Shown: in pieces, positions 29,948-39,909 of the stretch | Position numbering within the stretch: the first letter of the stretch is position 1 | Layout of the letters: the number at the start of each line of letters is the position of its first letter | Source of the DNA: Pararhizobium capsulatum DSM 1112 | Lineage (GTDB): Bacteria > Pseudomonadota > Alphaproteobacteria > Rhizobiales > Rhizobiaceae | NCBI RefSeq assembly: GCF_030814475.1 | Contig: NZ_JAUSVF010000001.1 | Coordinates: 2,253,001-2,317,000, forward strand | Direction of reading: 5' to 3' | Length of the DNA stretch: 64,000 nt | The notes under the pieces: generated by a model | The model's database searches: none | The model's input: only the letters and a program-made list of their open reading frames with translations | Told to the model about the DNA's origin: nothing | Made by a program: the position numbers and the translations under genes

Positions 29948-30544
29948 TCAGTTCAACGGAATGTCGTTGCCGGATTTGCCGGACTGGTAGCTTTCGGAAA
30001 GGGCATCATACCGGGCGCGGATGCGGGCATCCTGCTCCTTCAGTTCCCCCTTGAGCGCCGGTTCCGCTGTCGCGATGAGATCGCCGATCTTGGCCGAGTG
30101 CCAGAAGGCGTTGTTCTTGGCATAGCCGCCGGGTTCGAGCCGGAAAACCTCCTTCAGGATTTTCAGGTCGTGCGGAATGGCAAAGGCATCGCGCGAATCT
30201 TCGTGGCTGAAGAAATAGTAGAAATTGTCGAATCCGGCCCAGGTGATGGCCGAAAGGCACATCGAGCACGGCTCGTGGGTGGAGAGAAAGATCAGGTCCT
30301 TGGTGTCCTGCTTGTCGGCCCGCTCGTAGAAGCGCTTCAGCGTATGCACTTCGCCATGCCAGAGCGGATTTTCCGTCTCGTTGTTGGTCTCGGCCAGCAC
30401 CAGCGAGAGATCGGACTTACGCAGGATCGCTGCGCCGAACACCTTGTTGCCGGCCGCAACGCCCTTTTCCGTGAGCGGCAGGATGTCGTGCTCGATAACG
30501 GAGAGCAGGCGGGCGGCCAGAGCGGTGGGTTCGGTTTGGGGCAT
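29948..30544 (-). CDS. Nucleoside/cytidine deaminase family protein
   Basis: A 198-residue zinc deaminase with WHGEVHTL (His and catalytic Glu) and STHEPCSMCLSAI (PCxxC, two zinc Cys). Substrate is uncertain; the type resembles guanine/cytosine deaminase-like proteins rather than TadA. ATG 30544 is chosen because AGGAG precedes it; an in-frame start 108 bases further up has no such site. Just upstream of mazG and probably cotranscribed, which would make a small nucleotide-clearing unit. Confidence 0.85.
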   Translation of the reverse strand: MPQTEPTALAARLLSVIEHDILPLTEKGVAAGNKVFGAAILRKSDLSLVLAETNNETENPLWHGEVHTLKRFYERADKQDTKDLIFLSTHEPCSMCLSAITWAGFDNFYYFFSHEDSRDAFAIPHDLKILKEVFRLEPGGYAKNNAFWHSAKIGDLIATAEPALKGELKEQDARIRARYDALSESYQSGKSGNDIPLN

Positions 30545-30772
30545 GGTCGGGAGACTCCTAGGATATTTGCCGCATTTAAGGGATATCCGCTCCGCGAAGC
30601 AACTGCCCTTAAACGTGTTGCTGCGCGGTGACAGTCGGTGAGATTTGCTCAATTGGCTGCGATGTCGAGTAAAACAATACGCGACCGCAGGGCCATGAGA
30701 ATTTCTGTTTCTTCAACTTCGCGGCTATAAAAGAGATATTCTGAAAACCTGTAACAGGACCCTTTCCGGATC

Positions 30773-32224
30773 ATGAGCGAACAGCTGACCGTTTTCCCGG
30801 CCTTCTTCCGCGTTGCGCAGAAATGTGTGGCGGTTTTCGGCAATGGTGACGAGGCTTATGCCAAGGTCCGGCTGTTGATGAACACGCAGGCCCGCATCGT
30901 CGTTTATGTGGACGAGCCGGAATTGGATTTTGCGACTTTTCTTGAGCGGAATGCGATCGAGACGATCCGCGCAGCCTTCACGTCCTCGCAGGTCGATGGG
31001 GCAACGCTTGTCTTTGCTGCCACTGGCGATGCGACGCAGGATCGAATTATTGTTGCTGCGGCTCGCGCCCAGAAAATTCCGGTCAATGCCGTCGATCAGC
31101 CGGATTATTGCGATTTCCTGACGCCCGCGTTGGTCAACCGCGCGCCCGTCGCTGTTGCGATTGGCACGGAAGGGGCGGGGCCGGTTCTCGCCCAGATGAT
31201 CCGGGCGCAGATCGATCAGCTGCTTTCGCCATCGCTCGGTCGCGTAGCTTCATTGGCGCAGGCCTATCGAGGGGCCGTCGATCGTCTGTTACCCCGCGGC
31301 GTTGCGCGCCGGGTCTTCTGGCATCGGTTTTTCTCCGGCGCGGTCGCCGATCAGGTGGCGCTTGGCAAGGATGCCGAAGCCCGCCGCGAGGCGACGAAGC
31401 TGCTGCAGTCGATGGAGAAGGTCGCCGGCCATGTCTGGCTTGTTGGTGCCGGTCCGGGCGCTGAGGACCTCCTGACGCTGCGTGCGCAACGCGTGATGAT
31501 GCAGGCGGATGTGCTCGTCTATGACGCGCTCGTTCCGCAGGCGATCGTCGATAAGGGGCGGCGCGACGCGGAGCGGATTTCGGTCGGCAAGCGCAAGGGT
31601 TGCCATTCGAAGTCACAGGATGAGATCAATCAGCTGCTCGTGCGTCTTGGCCGGGAAGGAAAGCGCGTCGTGCGGCTGAAGTCCGGCGATCCGTTGGTCT
31701 TCGGCCGGGCAGGTGAGGAGATGGCGGCGCTGCGCGATGCGGGCGTGACCTATGAGATCGTGCCCGGTATTACGTCAGCCTTTGCGGCGGCGGCTGATTT
31801 TGAATTGCCGTTGACGCTGCGTGGCGTATCCTCGTCGCTGATTTTTACCACTGGCCATGATCTGGCGGGTGACGTTTTGCCTGATTGGGCAAGGCTGGCG
31901 ATTTCAGGCGCCACGATTTCAGTTTATATGGGGCGTACCGTTGCAGCCTCGGTTGCCGCGCGCCTGATGGAAGCCGGGCTGCCTGCGGAAACGACGGTTG
32001 CAGTGATCGAGAATGCCAGCCGCGCCGACCGCAGGCTGCTTCACGGCACACTGCGGGATCTGCCGGATCTGGAGCATCGCGACGAACTCAGCGGCCCGGT
32101 CATGGTGATCATCGGCGATGCCGTTGCGGGTGCGAATTTCGAGCGCTCCGAACCGCTGGTTCGGGGCAAGTCGATCAAGGGCGAGGCAGTGCTGCGCCAC
32201 AAGGAAAGCGAAACAAGGAACTGA
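30773..32224 (+). CDS. cysG: Siroheme synthase CysG (trifunctional)
   Basis: A 483-residue protein. Residues 1-210 are the precorrin-2 dehydrogenase/ferrochelatase part (VAVFGNGDEAYAKVRLL, QPDYCDFLTPALVNR, GTEGAGPVLAQMIR), and residues 218-465 the uroporphyrinogen-III methyltransferase (VGAGPGAEDLLTLRAQ, YDALVP, RLKSGDPLVFGRAGEE). It makes siroheme for the sulfite/nitrite reductase two genes downstream. First gene of a sulfite-assimilation operon. Confidence 0.96.
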   Translation: MSEQLTVFPAFFRVAQKCVAVFGNGDEAYAKVRLLMNTQARIVVYVDEPELDFATFLERNAIETIRAAFTSSQVDGATLVFAATGDATQDRIIVAAARAQKIPVNAVDQPDYCDFLTPALVNRAPVAVAIGTEGAGPVLAQMIRAQIDQLLSPSLGRVASLAQAYRGAVDRLLPRGVARRVFWHRFFSGAVADQVALGKDAEARREATKLLQSMEKVAGHVWLVGAGPGAEDLLTLRAQRVMMQADVLVYDALVPQAIVDKGRRDAERISVGKRKGCHSKSQDEINQLLVRLGREGKRVVRLKSGDPLVFGRAGEEMAALRDAGVTYEIVPGITSAFAAAADFELPLTLRGVSSSLIFTTGHDLAGDVLPDWARLAISGATISVYMGRTVAASVAARLMEAGLPAETTVAVIENASRADRRLLHGTLRDLPDLEHRDELSGPVMVIIGDAVAGANFERSEPLVRGKSIKGEAVLRHKESETRN

Positions 32225-32225
32225 C

Positions 32226-32540
32226 ATGGCAGACAAGGTCTTGACCGCAAATCGCCTTTCGGACGGCATCTCCGTCTGGCTCGATGCCGCCGGAAACTGG
32301 GTGGAATCGCTGCAGGACGCTTTCGTCGCCCGTCATGCAGAGGCTGTCACGGCGCTGGAAGCCACCGGGAAAACGGCTTTCGCCGATAACAAGGTGGTTG
32401 ACGTCAATGTCATTGACATCGAAGAGGTCGATGGTGTGTTGCGTCCCTTGCGTCTTCGCGAACGCATCCGTGCCGAAGGCCCGACCATTGACTATGCAAC
32501 CGGCTACAAGGGTCTGAGCGGCCCGGTCCAGGCGGCTTGA
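32226..32540 (+). CDS. DUF2849 domain protein
   Basis: A 104-residue protein of the DUF2849 family (LTANRLSDGISVWLDAAGNW, then ADNKVVDVNVIDIEEVDG). Members almost always lie between cysG and the siroheme reductase gene in alphaproteobacteria, as here; biochemical role is unknown, probably linked to the reductase. ATG 32226 overlaps nothing and is one base from the cysG stop. Confidence 0.88.
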   Translation: MADKVLTANRLSDGISVWLDAAGNWVESLQDAFVARHAEAVTALEATGKTAFADNKVVDVNVIDIEEVDGVLRPLRLRERIRAEGPTIDYATGYKGLSGPVQAA

Positions 32541-32553
32541 GGAAAAGAGTAAG

Positions 32554-34227
32554 ATGTATCGTTACGATGAATTCGACCACGCCTTTGTCTCTGATCGTGT
32601 CGAGCAGTTCCGCGATCAGGTGACACGTCGCCTGTCCGGCGAACTGGCGGAGGATGCCTTCAAGCCGCTGCGGCTGATGAACGGCGTTTATTTGCAGCTG
32701 CATGCCTATATGCTGCGCGTTGCCATTCCCTATGGCACGCTGAACAGCCGCCAGATGCGTATGCTGGCCCATATCGCCCGTAAATATGACCGCGGTTATG
32801 GCCACTTCACCACACGCCAGAACATCCAGTATAATTGGCCGAGCCTTTCGGACACGCCGGATATCCTGGCCGAGCTGGCGTCTGTTGAGATGCATGCGTT
32901 GCAGACGTCGGGCAACTGTATCCGCAACGTCACCGCCGATCATTTTGCCGGTGCTGCGGCCGACGAAGTCGCAGATCCGCGCCCCTATGCGGAAATCCTG
33001 CGCCAGTGGTCGTCGGTTCACCCGGAATTTTCGTTCCTGCCGCGCAAGTTCAAGATCGCCGTCACCGGCGCCGAGCGTGACCGAGCAGCTATCCAGGTTC
33101 ACGATATCGGTCTGCATCTGAAGAAGAACGAGGCCGGTGAAATCGGCTTTGCCGTCTATGTCGGCGGCGGGCAGGGGCGTACCCCGATGATCGCCAAGAA
33201 GATCAAGGACTTCCTGCCGGAAGCCGATCTCCTGTCATACACCACGGCCATCATGCGCGTTTACAACCTGCACGGCCGTCGCGACAACAAGTACAAGGCC
33301 CGCATCAAGATCCTCGTCCATGAAACCGGCGTCGAGGAGCTGGCCGGTCAGGTCGAGCAGGAGTTCCTGCAGCTCAAGAACACCGAGCTGAAGCTTCCCG
33401 AAGCTGACATCCAGGCGATCTCGACCTATTTCGCGTTGCCGGAATTGGCGCAGCGTCCCGAAGGCTGGGCGAACCTCGCGGGCTGGAAGAAGGCGGATGC
33501 CGAATTTGCCCGCTGGGTTCACCAGAACGTGCAGCCGCACAAGAACCCCGACTATGGCATGGTAACGATCTCGCTGAAGCCGATCGGCGGCATCCCCGGG
33601 GATGCGACCGACGTGCAGATGGACGCGATTGCCGATCTCGCCGAAGAATATGCTTTCGACGAAATCCGCATCAGCCACGAGCAGAACATCATCTTCCCGC
33701 ATGTGGCGCTGGCCGATCTCGAAGCTGTCTATCGTGGCCTGGTCTCCATCGGTCTTGCAACGGCCAATGCCGGCCTGATCACCGATATCATTGCCTGTCC
33801 CGGGCTGGACTACTGCGCGCTTGCCAATGCGCGCTCCATTCCCCTGTCGCAGGAAATCTCGACGCGCTTCGGCGATCCCGAGCGTCAGGCCAATATCGGT
33901 GAGCTGAAGATCAAGATTTCGGGCTGCATCAATGCCTGCGGCCACCACCATGTCGGCCATATCGGCCTGCTGGGCGTGGAGAAGAAGGGTGCCGAACTTT
34001 ACCAGATCACGCTCGGTGGTTCTGGCGACGAGAACACCTCGATAGGCGAAATTATTGGCCGTGGCTTTGAACCGGAGAAGGTAACGGATGCGATCGAGAC
34101 GATTGTCGAGACCTATCTCGGCCTGCGTCTCGATGCCGGCGAAAAATTCCTCGATGCCTATCGCCGCGTTGGCCCGCAACCCTTCAAGGAGGCGCTGTAC
34201 GGCAATGGCGCACAGGCAGCCGCCTAA
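32554..34227 (+). CDS. cysI: Siroheme nitrite/sulfite reductase
   Basis: A 557-residue siroheme/4Fe-4S reductase. The duplicated ferredoxin-like halves are visible (YGTLNSRQMRMLAHIARKYDRG type start), and the cluster ligands are in CPGLDYCALANARS and CINACGHHHVGHIG. In this operon (cysG, DUF2849, DUF934) it most likely reduces sulfite to sulfide for cysteine synthesis rather than nitrite. Family members are often annotated as nitrite/sulfite reductase. Confidence 0.95.
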   Translation: MYRYDEFDHAFVSDRVEQFRDQVTRRLSGELAEDAFKPLRLMNGVYLQLHAYMLRVAIPYGTLNSRQMRMLAHIARKYDRGYGHFTTRQNIQYNWPSLSDTPDILAELASVEMHALQTSGNCIRNVTADHFAGAAADEVADPRPYAEILRQWSSVHPEFSFLPRKFKIAVTGAERDRAAIQVHDIGLHLKKNEAGEIGFAVYVGGGQGRTPMIAKKIKDFLPEADLLSYTTAIMRVYNLHGRRDNKYKARIKILVHETGVEELAGQVEQEFLQLKNTELKLPEADIQAISTYFALPELAQRPEGWANLAGWKKADAEFARWVHQNVQPHKNPDYGMVTISLKPIGGIPGDATDVQMDAIADLAEEYAFDEIRISHEQNIIFPHVALADLEAVYRGLVSIGLATANAGLITDIIACPGLDYCALANARSIPLSQEISTRFGDPERQANIGELKIKISGCINACGHHHVGHIGLLGVEKKGAELYQITLGGSGDENTSIGEIIGRGFEPEKVTDAIETIVETYLGLRLDAGEKFLDAYRRVGPQPFKEALYGNGAQAAA

Positions 34228-34241
34228 GGCGCAAGGACAGT

Positions 34242-34742
34242 ATGATGACGAAAATCTGGAAAGAAACCGGTTTCGTGACGGACGACCCGTGGGTCGTGGA
34301 AACGGAAGAGACCAAGGCGGGTTCGAATGAAAAGGCGATCCTTGGCGTGGATGCCTTCATAGAGAAGGCGCAGGCCGGAGAAAGCGGGTTGGGCGTGCTC
34401 ATCAACCCGGCAGACGATGTTTTGAGCCTGCAGCCGTTTCTGGAGCAAATCTCGCTGGTTGCCGTGGTGTTTCCGGCGTTCAATGACGGCCGCGCTTTCA
34501 GCCATGCGTCGCTTCTGCGTTCGCGCCTTGGCTTTCACAAGGAAATTCGGGCTGTCGGTGATGTGCTGATCGACCAGGTGCCGCATATGCTGCGCTGTGG
34601 CATCGACAGCTTCGCCGTGACCAACGCTACGGCGTTGAAGCGCCTCTCCGAAGGTCGGCTGCCGGGCATCGAAAACCATTATCAGCCGACGGCACGCTCA
34701 TCGACCGATGCCAAGTCCTACAGCTGGCGTCGGGTCTCCTGA
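34242..34742 (+). CDS. DUF934 domain protein
   Basis: A 166-residue DUF934 protein (LGVLINPADDVLSL, FPAFNDGRAFSHASLLRSRLGF, GIDSFAV, HYQPTA). It regularly follows the sulfite reductase gene in rhizobia and is annotated as an oxidoreductase accessory in sulfite assimilation; mechanism not known. 14 bp after cysI. Confidence 0.9.
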   Translation: MMTKIWKETGFVTDDPWVVETEETKAGSNEKAILGVDAFIEKAQAGESGLGVLINPADDVLSLQPFLEQISLVAVVFPAFNDGRAFSHASLLRSRLGFHKEIRAVGDVLIDQVPHMLRCGIDSFAVTNATALKRLSEGRLPGIENHYQPTARSSTDAKSYSWRRVS

Positions 34743-34881
34743 GACCCGCGACAGTCTGAAGCATACGAGAATGCCCGAAAACCGGCTATAATTGGAACGG
34801 AATTGCTTCCATTCCGGCTGTGTTTGGAATATCCGCAGAACCTGAATACCGAAGTCACCATTTACAGGACATGATGCCAAG

Positions 34882-35694
34882 ATGAATGCTCCGGCCATGC
34901 TCGAAGAATTTGTGGTTCCCACGCCTGCCGGCGTGTTTGCGGAAACCGTGACGAGTGTCACCCATTATACGGATCGGCTCTTCCGCTTCCGCATGACGCG
35001 GCCTGCCGAGTTCCGTTTCCGTTCGGGCGAATTTGCCATGATCGGCCTGATGGTCGAGGGCAAGCCGGTTTACCGCGCCTATTCGATCGCAAGCCCGTCT
35101 TGGGACGAAGAACTTGAATTCTTCTCGATCAAGGTGCCGGATGGCCCGCTGACATCGCATCTGCAGAAGATCAAGGTTGGTGATCAGGTGCTGCTGCGCA
35201 AGAAGCCAACGGGCACGCTCGTTCTCGACGCGTTGACGCCCGGTAAGCGTCTCTACATGTTCTCGACCGGCACCGGCATCGCGCCCTTCGCGAGCCTGAT
35301 CCGCGATCCCGACGTGTATGAAAAATACGATGAGGTCATCCTCACCCATACGACCCGCGACGTCGCAGAGCTGAAGTATGGCTTCGATCTCATCGACGAG
35401 ATCCGCAGTCACGAATTCCTGTCGGAAATCGTCGGCGACAAGCTCCGCCACTATGCAACTGTGACCCGCGAGGATTATCCGTTTAAGGGCCGTATCACCA
35501 ACCTGATCCGCGACGGAAAGTTCTTCTCCGATCTCAAACTTCCGGCCTTCGACCCCGCGGTCGACCGCGGCATGATCTGCGGTTCCACGGAGATGCTGAA
35601 GGAAACCAAGGAATTGCTGGAAGCCGCGGGCCTCAACGAGGGGGCCAACAGCAAGCCTGCCGAGTTCGTCATCGAGCGCGCTTTCGTCGGCTGA
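34882..35694 (+). CDS. fpr: Ferredoxin-NADP reductase
   Basis: A 270-residue FAD enzyme of the bacterial subclass. FAD binding is shown by YRAYSIASPSW, NADP binding by FSTGTGIAPFASLIRDP, and the family end FVIERAFVG closes the protein. It passes electrons between NADPH and ferredoxin/flavodoxin, possibly feeding the upstream sulfite reductase. The 139-bp gap before it suggests its own promoter (a TATAAT lies at 34787-34792 without a good -35). Confidence 0.95.
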   Translation: MNAPAMLEEFVVPTPAGVFAETVTSVTHYTDRLFRFRMTRPAEFRFRSGEFAMIGLMVEGKPVYRAYSIASPSWDEELEFFSIKVPDGPLTSHLQKIKVGDQVLLRKKPTGTLVLDALTPGKRLYMFSTGTGIAPFASLIRDPDVYEKYDEVILTHTTRDVAELKYGFDLIDEIRSHEFLSEIVGDKLRHYATVTREDYPFKGRITNLIRDGKFFSDLKLPAFDPAVDRGMICGSTEMLKETKELLEAAGLNEGANSKPAEFVIERAFVG

Positions 35695-35711
35695 TCGCTC
35701 GATTGCTTACC

Positions 35712-35751
35712 AAACAAAAAGGGCGGCTCGCTTGGGCCGCCCTTTTTGTTT
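35712..35751. terminator. Bidirectional terminator, fpr and RTX protease
   Basis: Perfect 16-bp inverted repeat with A-run and T-run arms: AAACAAAAAGGGCGGC / GCCGCCCTTTTTGTTT, loop of 8. It serves the convergent genes on both sides. Confidence 0.95.
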
Positions 35752-35766
35752 GTGTTTCGCACTTTC

Positions 35767-38016
35767 TCAGAGCACGAAATAGCCCTTCTGGAAGGTGATC
35801 GCGTCGTACAGATAGATGGCAAAATCGGCAATCTTGTCGCCATTGGTGTCACCGGATACGAGCGTCTTGCCGTTTGAGAGGACGCTGCGCAGTTGGCCGA
35901 TAGTGCCCGAGAAAACATCCTTGCCGATATAGCTGAAGGCCTGATCGCCTTTGCTTTGGGAATTGGCGTCGATCCCTGACAGACCTATCCGGTCACCATC
36001 CGCATAAACAAAATCATAGATCGTATCTCGCCCGGATGCGGCCACGGTCGATTGCGTTGCCGAAGTGAAGACGAACGTATCCGCGCCCGAGCCGCCATAG
36101 AGCTTGTCCGCGCCAAGGCCGCCGGTCAGGGTGTCGTTTCCAGAATCGCCGTTCAGAATGTCGTTTCCGGATTCCCCGAAAAGCTTGTCATTCGCCGCTC
36201 CACCGGAAAGTGTGTTGGCGCCGCCGTTTCCAGAAAGCGTGTCGGAATACTTCGAGCCGAGCAGGTTCTCGATCGAGGAGTATGTGTCTCCGCTGGCCTC
36301 ACCTGTATTGCTTGACGAGGCGGTGAGGCTGGCAAGCACGGCGGCAGTCGCATCGGCGTAAGACGCGGTGTCAGTGCCACCGCCACCGGAGAGCGCATCG
36401 GCACCGCCGCGACCGTTCAGAAAATCGTTGCCGTCATTGCCGCCCAGGCTGTTGGCACTGGCGTTTCCGGAGAGCGTATCGCTGTAGTGCGTGCCATAAA
36501 GATTTTCGATCGAGGAATAGGTATCGCCTTTGGCTTCCCCTGCATTCTTCGACGGTGTCGCCAGATCGGCGACAAGGGAACCGGTTGCACTGGAGTAGGT
36601 GGCGGTATCCGTCCCGCTTCCGCCGTTCAGCTTGTCCGCGCCGGTACCACCGTTCAGGGTATCGTTGCCTCCATTCCCAAGTAGGGCGTCATCGCCAACA
36701 CCGCCGGTCAACCGGTTGACTGCGTCGTCGCCAGCGAGATTGTCGGCATAGTTCGTGCCCTGAAGGTTTTCGATGGACGAATAGGTGTCGCCCTTGGCAT
36801 CGTTGCTGTTCGAAGAAGGTGACAAGAGGTTGGCGATGATCCCCTTGCTGGAACCTATATAGGAAGCTGTATCCGTTCCGGACCCGCCCATCAATTTGTC
36901 CGATCCAGCTCCGCCCACGAGATAGTCGTCGCCGCTATCGCCATTCAGCGTGTCGTTGCCGCCATTGCCGTAAAGCCTGTTGGTCACCTGGTTGCCGGTA
37001 ATGGTATCGGCGCCGGAGCCACCCTTGACGTTTTCGATCAGCGACTGGGTGTTGCCATGGTAGAGCAGGGCATTGAAGATGTTGCCACTCGCATATCCGT
37101 TGTTCGGACCGCCGCCGAGATAGGCAAGTTGGGTGTCGTCGAAAGCGGAATATTTCCCAGGCCGAAGATCGACATTGAGAGATGTTTTGTAGGCGGTGAG
37201 ATCGAACGTGTCTTCACCGCCGCCATCCCACAGAGTTGCAAAAATGCGATTGTCGCCCGCCTCGATCGCGACCTGGCCATTGACCATGGTATCGCCGCTC
37301 CCGGGCATCCACTTGTAGGTGGTGCTGCCGCTTTGGGTGGAGTAGTCGGCGCCATACATATGCTGAAGCGCGGCGATATCAGCCATCATATAGGTCTGCG
37401 GTGCACCGAAGCTCTCATACTCGTAACCGTCGCCGCCGATATAGCCGCTATAGGTCATGACGGAGTATTCAACGGAGTTATAGGCGGCCGGCAACACTTC
37501 GCCGCCAGTGGCTTCGTGACCATGTTTCAAGCCCAGTGCATGGCCCAGCTCGTGCAACATCGTATGCCAGGCGTAGTTGCCCGCGACTGGTGTGCGATAA
37601 TCGTTTGAAGTTCCCGCATATTGGGTGCTGAACCAGACGTCGCCGGCTTCCGCATATTCGGCCGGAAAGTAGGCATAGGCTGTCGGGCTGGCCGCATCGG
37701 ATTGAGCAAGACGAATATTTGCCGTCGAGGTTGTTCCGGCCGAGGAGCCTATGTTGGTGAAACCTTCGACGGAAAAGCCGTCATTTGCGCTTGTGCCATA
37801 CGACTGCTCCAGCGCGAAAAGCGCGGCATTTTCCTGGTCGGTCGATACGTCGCCGAAATTGTTGTCGGCCTCACCGCTGTATGTGTAGCTCGACTTGCTT
37901 GTCGGGAACGCATAGGTGATGTTCGCTCCGCTCCAGGCCGAACCAGACAAAATGCCATTGATGAGATTGGTGTTGGCACCCGCAATCAACTTGGTTTGCT
38001 TGCTAGTTCCAGTCAT
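35767..38016 (-). CDS. Serralysin-type RTX metalloprotease (M10)
   Basis: A 749-residue secreted zinc protease. [11 protein letters not shown] (zinc His155, His159, His165; catalytic Glu156) and the Met-turn SVMTYSGY define it. From about residue 330 on come RTX calcium-binding nonapeptides ([18 protein letters not shown] style, in short runs), including three tandem units of roughly 95 residues each carrying [10 protein letters not shown]. The C-terminal ending (KGYFVL) and lack of an N-terminal signal fit type I secretion; no transporter genes are nearby. ATG 38016 (MTGTSKQT) fits the family start; a GTG at 38049 is possible. It is divergent from the caspase-cluster genes. Confidence 0.9.
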   Translation of the reverse strand: MTGTSKQTKLIAGANTNLINGILSGSAWSGANITYAFPTSKSSYTYSGEADNNFGDVSTDQENAALFALEQSYGTSANDGFSVEGFTNIGSSAGTTSTANIRLAQSDAASPTAYAYFPAEYAEAGDVWFSTQYAGTSNDYRTPVAGNYAWHTMLHELGHALGLKHGHEATGGEVLPAAYNSVEYSVMTYSGYIGGDGYEYESFGAPQTYMMADIAALQHMYGADYSTQSGSTTYKWMPGSGDTMVNGQVAIEAGDNRIFATLWDGGGEDTFDLTAYKTSLNVDLRPGKYSAFDDTQLAYLGGGPNNGYASGNIFNALLYHGNTQSLIENVKGGSGADTITGNQVTNRLYGNGGNDTLNGDSGDDYLVGGAGSDKLMGGSGTDTASYIGSSKGIIANLLSPSSNSNDAKGDTYSSIENLQGTNYADNLAGDDAVNRLTGGVGDDALLGNGGNDTLNGGTGADKLNGGSGTDTATYSSATGSLVADLATPSKNAGEAKGDTYSSIENLYGTHYSDTLSGNASANSLGGNDGNDFLNGRGGADALSGGGGTDTASYADATAAVLASLTASSSNTGEASGDTYSSIENLLGSKYSDTLSGNGGANTLSGGAANDKLFGESGNDILNGDSGNDTLTGGLGADKLYGGSGADTFVFTSATQSTVAASGRDTIYDFVYADGDRIGLSGIDANSQSKGDQAFSYIGKDVFSGTIGQLRSVLSNGKTLVSGDTNGDKIADFAIYLYDAITFQKGYFVL

Positions 38017-38141
38017 CACATTACGTTGTATGAAGGTGCTGTCTGGCACCTGGAAGTCTGGCCCGATGGCGAACGCTTGCGCGGCTGGCTCGTCGGCGTT
38101 TTAACAACAGGAGCTTTCGGGAAAATAAAGGTGCCGACTAA

Positions 38142-38417
38142 ATGTTGAATTTTTGGCGCGATACCGCCGGCACAATCTTGACTGCGGGGGTTCTATTGGT
38201 GATTCCTGTGGCTTTTCTTTGTCCCGCGGGGGCTTCTGGAAGCAACCCACCGGGTACCGGTGGCATCATGACTCCGGCGCCGGATGGTGAAGTTGCCATC
38301 CGCAAGGAATACGAGGGTACCGTGCGGCATGGCACACGCGAAGCCTTCGAGCTCTTCATTCGCCGTCATCCGGAGCATCCACTTGCCGACGAAGCACGGG
38401 CCTGGCTAGCACGCTGA
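38142..38417 (+). CDS. Small exported protein of the caspase cluster
   Basis: A 91-residue protein with a signal peptide (hydrophobic residues about 10-30, cleavage likely near AGASG), then a Gly/Pro-rich spacer and a C-terminal helical unit EYEGTVRHGTREAFELFIRR followed by HPEHPLADEARAWLAR. That unit looks like the short repeat found beside caspase domains in many rhizobial exported proteins (an fxxYLxxFPxGxfAxxAxxxL pattern); this link is by eye. No known function. AAAGGTG precedes the ATG. It leads the gene set running to 49643. Confidence 0.65.
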   Translation: MLNFWRDTAGTILTAGVLLVIPVAFLCPAGASGSNPPGTGGIMTPAPDGEVAIRKEYEGTVRHGTREAFELFIRRHPEHPLADEARAWLAR

Positions 38418-38545
38418 AGCTCCGTCTCAAGCCGAAGACGTCCTTCAGTACGGTAGAATTAGCGGATGTCTAATATTTAAGCAAAGCCAAATGCTTGCGG
38501 GTCCAGAATAAAGTCCCGCATTGATCCGTCATGCGGCGATAGCGG

Positions 38546-39883
38546 TTGACGGCGGCTGTGTTGCTTGCCAGTCTTGCCGCAGGGGAAACGGTCGTGAACG
38601 GCGGGAATCGGAGGGTGCACGGCGTGACGGTGGGAACGTTTCTTGTATGGCTGCTGATTGGCTTTGCAGGGCTGCTCGCAGTGCCGGCCGTCAGCCACAC
38701 CAATGCGGAAACGACCTTTTCTCTCATGGCCTCATCCATGGCCTTTACGGGCATGGCTATCGCTCAGTTCCTTGCGACCCGGCCGCCGCTCATGGAGTAC
38801 CTTTTCGGTGGCCTGGACCGCATCTACCGAACACACCGCACCATCGGCATCACCGTTCTGCTGCTGATCCTGGTCCATTATTTCGTGACCCCGAACTTCA
38901 AGGGGCTGGCGCTGACCAGCAGCTTGAACGACCTCGCAAAGGAGGCCGGTACCTACGCCTTTTATGGTTTCGTCATTCTTCTTCTGCTCAGCATCGTCAA
39001 GACGATCCCGCGCACCCGTGTCGAATTTCCCTACCATCTCTGGCGCTGGACGCACCGGTTGGTCGGCATTCTCTTCATCCTCGTCGCTTTCCACCAAACC
39101 TTCATCAAACGGCCCTATGACGGCACGGCGATGCTCGCGACCTATCTCAATGTCTTCGCGATGCTCGGGACGGCAAGCTATCTCTATACCCAGCTTCTGC
39201 CGTGGATCAGGCGGAGACGCTATGAGGTCTTCGATATCGAGCGCCACGAGGGAGCGACGATCGTTTCGGCGCGTCCACTGGGGTGGCGACTGAAGGCCCG
39301 GCCGGGCCAGTTCGGTTTCTTTAGCGTCAAAAAGAAGGGGCTTCGGGAACCGCATCCCTTTACGATCGCGGGATTGGATGATGATGGCGTTGTCCGTTTC
39401 GCGATTAAGCCGCTCGGAGATTTTACGCGTGCGCTGAGGGAAGGGCTGACAGTTGGCGACCGGTTGACGCTGGAAGGGGGCTATGGCCGCTTCAATCACC
39501 GTCGTGGCGGCAACAAGCAGATCTGGCTTGCGGGCGGCATCGGCGTGACGCCGTTTCTGGCGATGGCAAGCCGGTTGAAGGGCGACGAGGGCCAGGATAT
39601 CCAGATGGTCTATTGCGTGCGCGACAAAAACGAGGCGATCGGCCTTGAAACCTTCCAGTCACAAGCGGAAAAACTCGCCAATTTCAATTTCCTACTGCAT
39701 GATTCAAAAACGGACGGACGGTTGGATGCCGAACGTCTTGCGGCGACAAGCGGGATCGATCCGGGTGAGGCGGACCTGTGGTTCTGCGGGCCACCCGCCT
39801 TGCGAAAGGCAATCGAAAGCGGTTTGCGGGTAATGGGCAAGAAGCCAAAACGCGTCGAGTTCGAGCGGTTCGAGTTCAGGTGA
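38546..39883 (+). CDS. Ferric-reductase-like transmembrane flavoprotein
   Basis: A 445-residue membrane oxidoreductase. About six helices occupy residues 25-225, with heme-type His pairs in YRTHRTIGITVLLLILVHYF and HRLVGILFILVAFHQTF, as in the ferric reductase-like transmembrane domain. The C-terminal half is a ferredoxin-NADP-reductase-type module: FAD motif EPHPFTIAG and NAD(P) motif LAGGIGVTPFLAM, ending CGPPALRKAI. It would move electrons from cytosolic NAD(P)H across the inner membrane. Start is TTG 38546 or GTG 38558. The next gene, an exported tetraheme cytochrome, is an obvious candidate acceptor. Confidence 0.85.
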   Translation: MTAAVLLASLAAGETVVNGGNRRVHGVTVGTFLVWLLIGFAGLLAVPAVSHTNAETTFSLMASSMAFTGMAIAQFLATRPPLMEYLFGGLDRIYRTHRTIGITVLLLILVHYFVTPNFKGLALTSSLNDLAKEAGTYAFYGFVILLLLSIVKTIPRTRVEFPYHLWRWTHRLVGILFILVAFHQTFIKRPYDGTAMLATYLNVFAMLGTASYLYTQLLPWIRRRRYEVFDIERHEGATIVSARPLGWRLKARPGQFGFFSVKKKGLREPHPFTIAGLDDDGVVRFAIKPLGDFTRALREGLTVGDRLTLEGGYGRFNHRRGGNKQIWLAGGIGVTPFLAMASRLKGDEGQDIQMVYCVRDKNEAIGLETFQSQAEKLANFNFLLHDSKTDGRLDAERLAATSGIDPGEADLWFCGPPALRKAIESGLRVMGKKPKRVEFERFEFR

Positions 39884-39909
39884 ACGAAGCCATGGGCGGG
39901 AGAGAGACG

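Noticed and set aside
37621..38148. Plus-strand frame opposite the start of the RTX protease
   Set aside because: No domain, no binding site, and it lies against a clear metalloprotease on the other strand.
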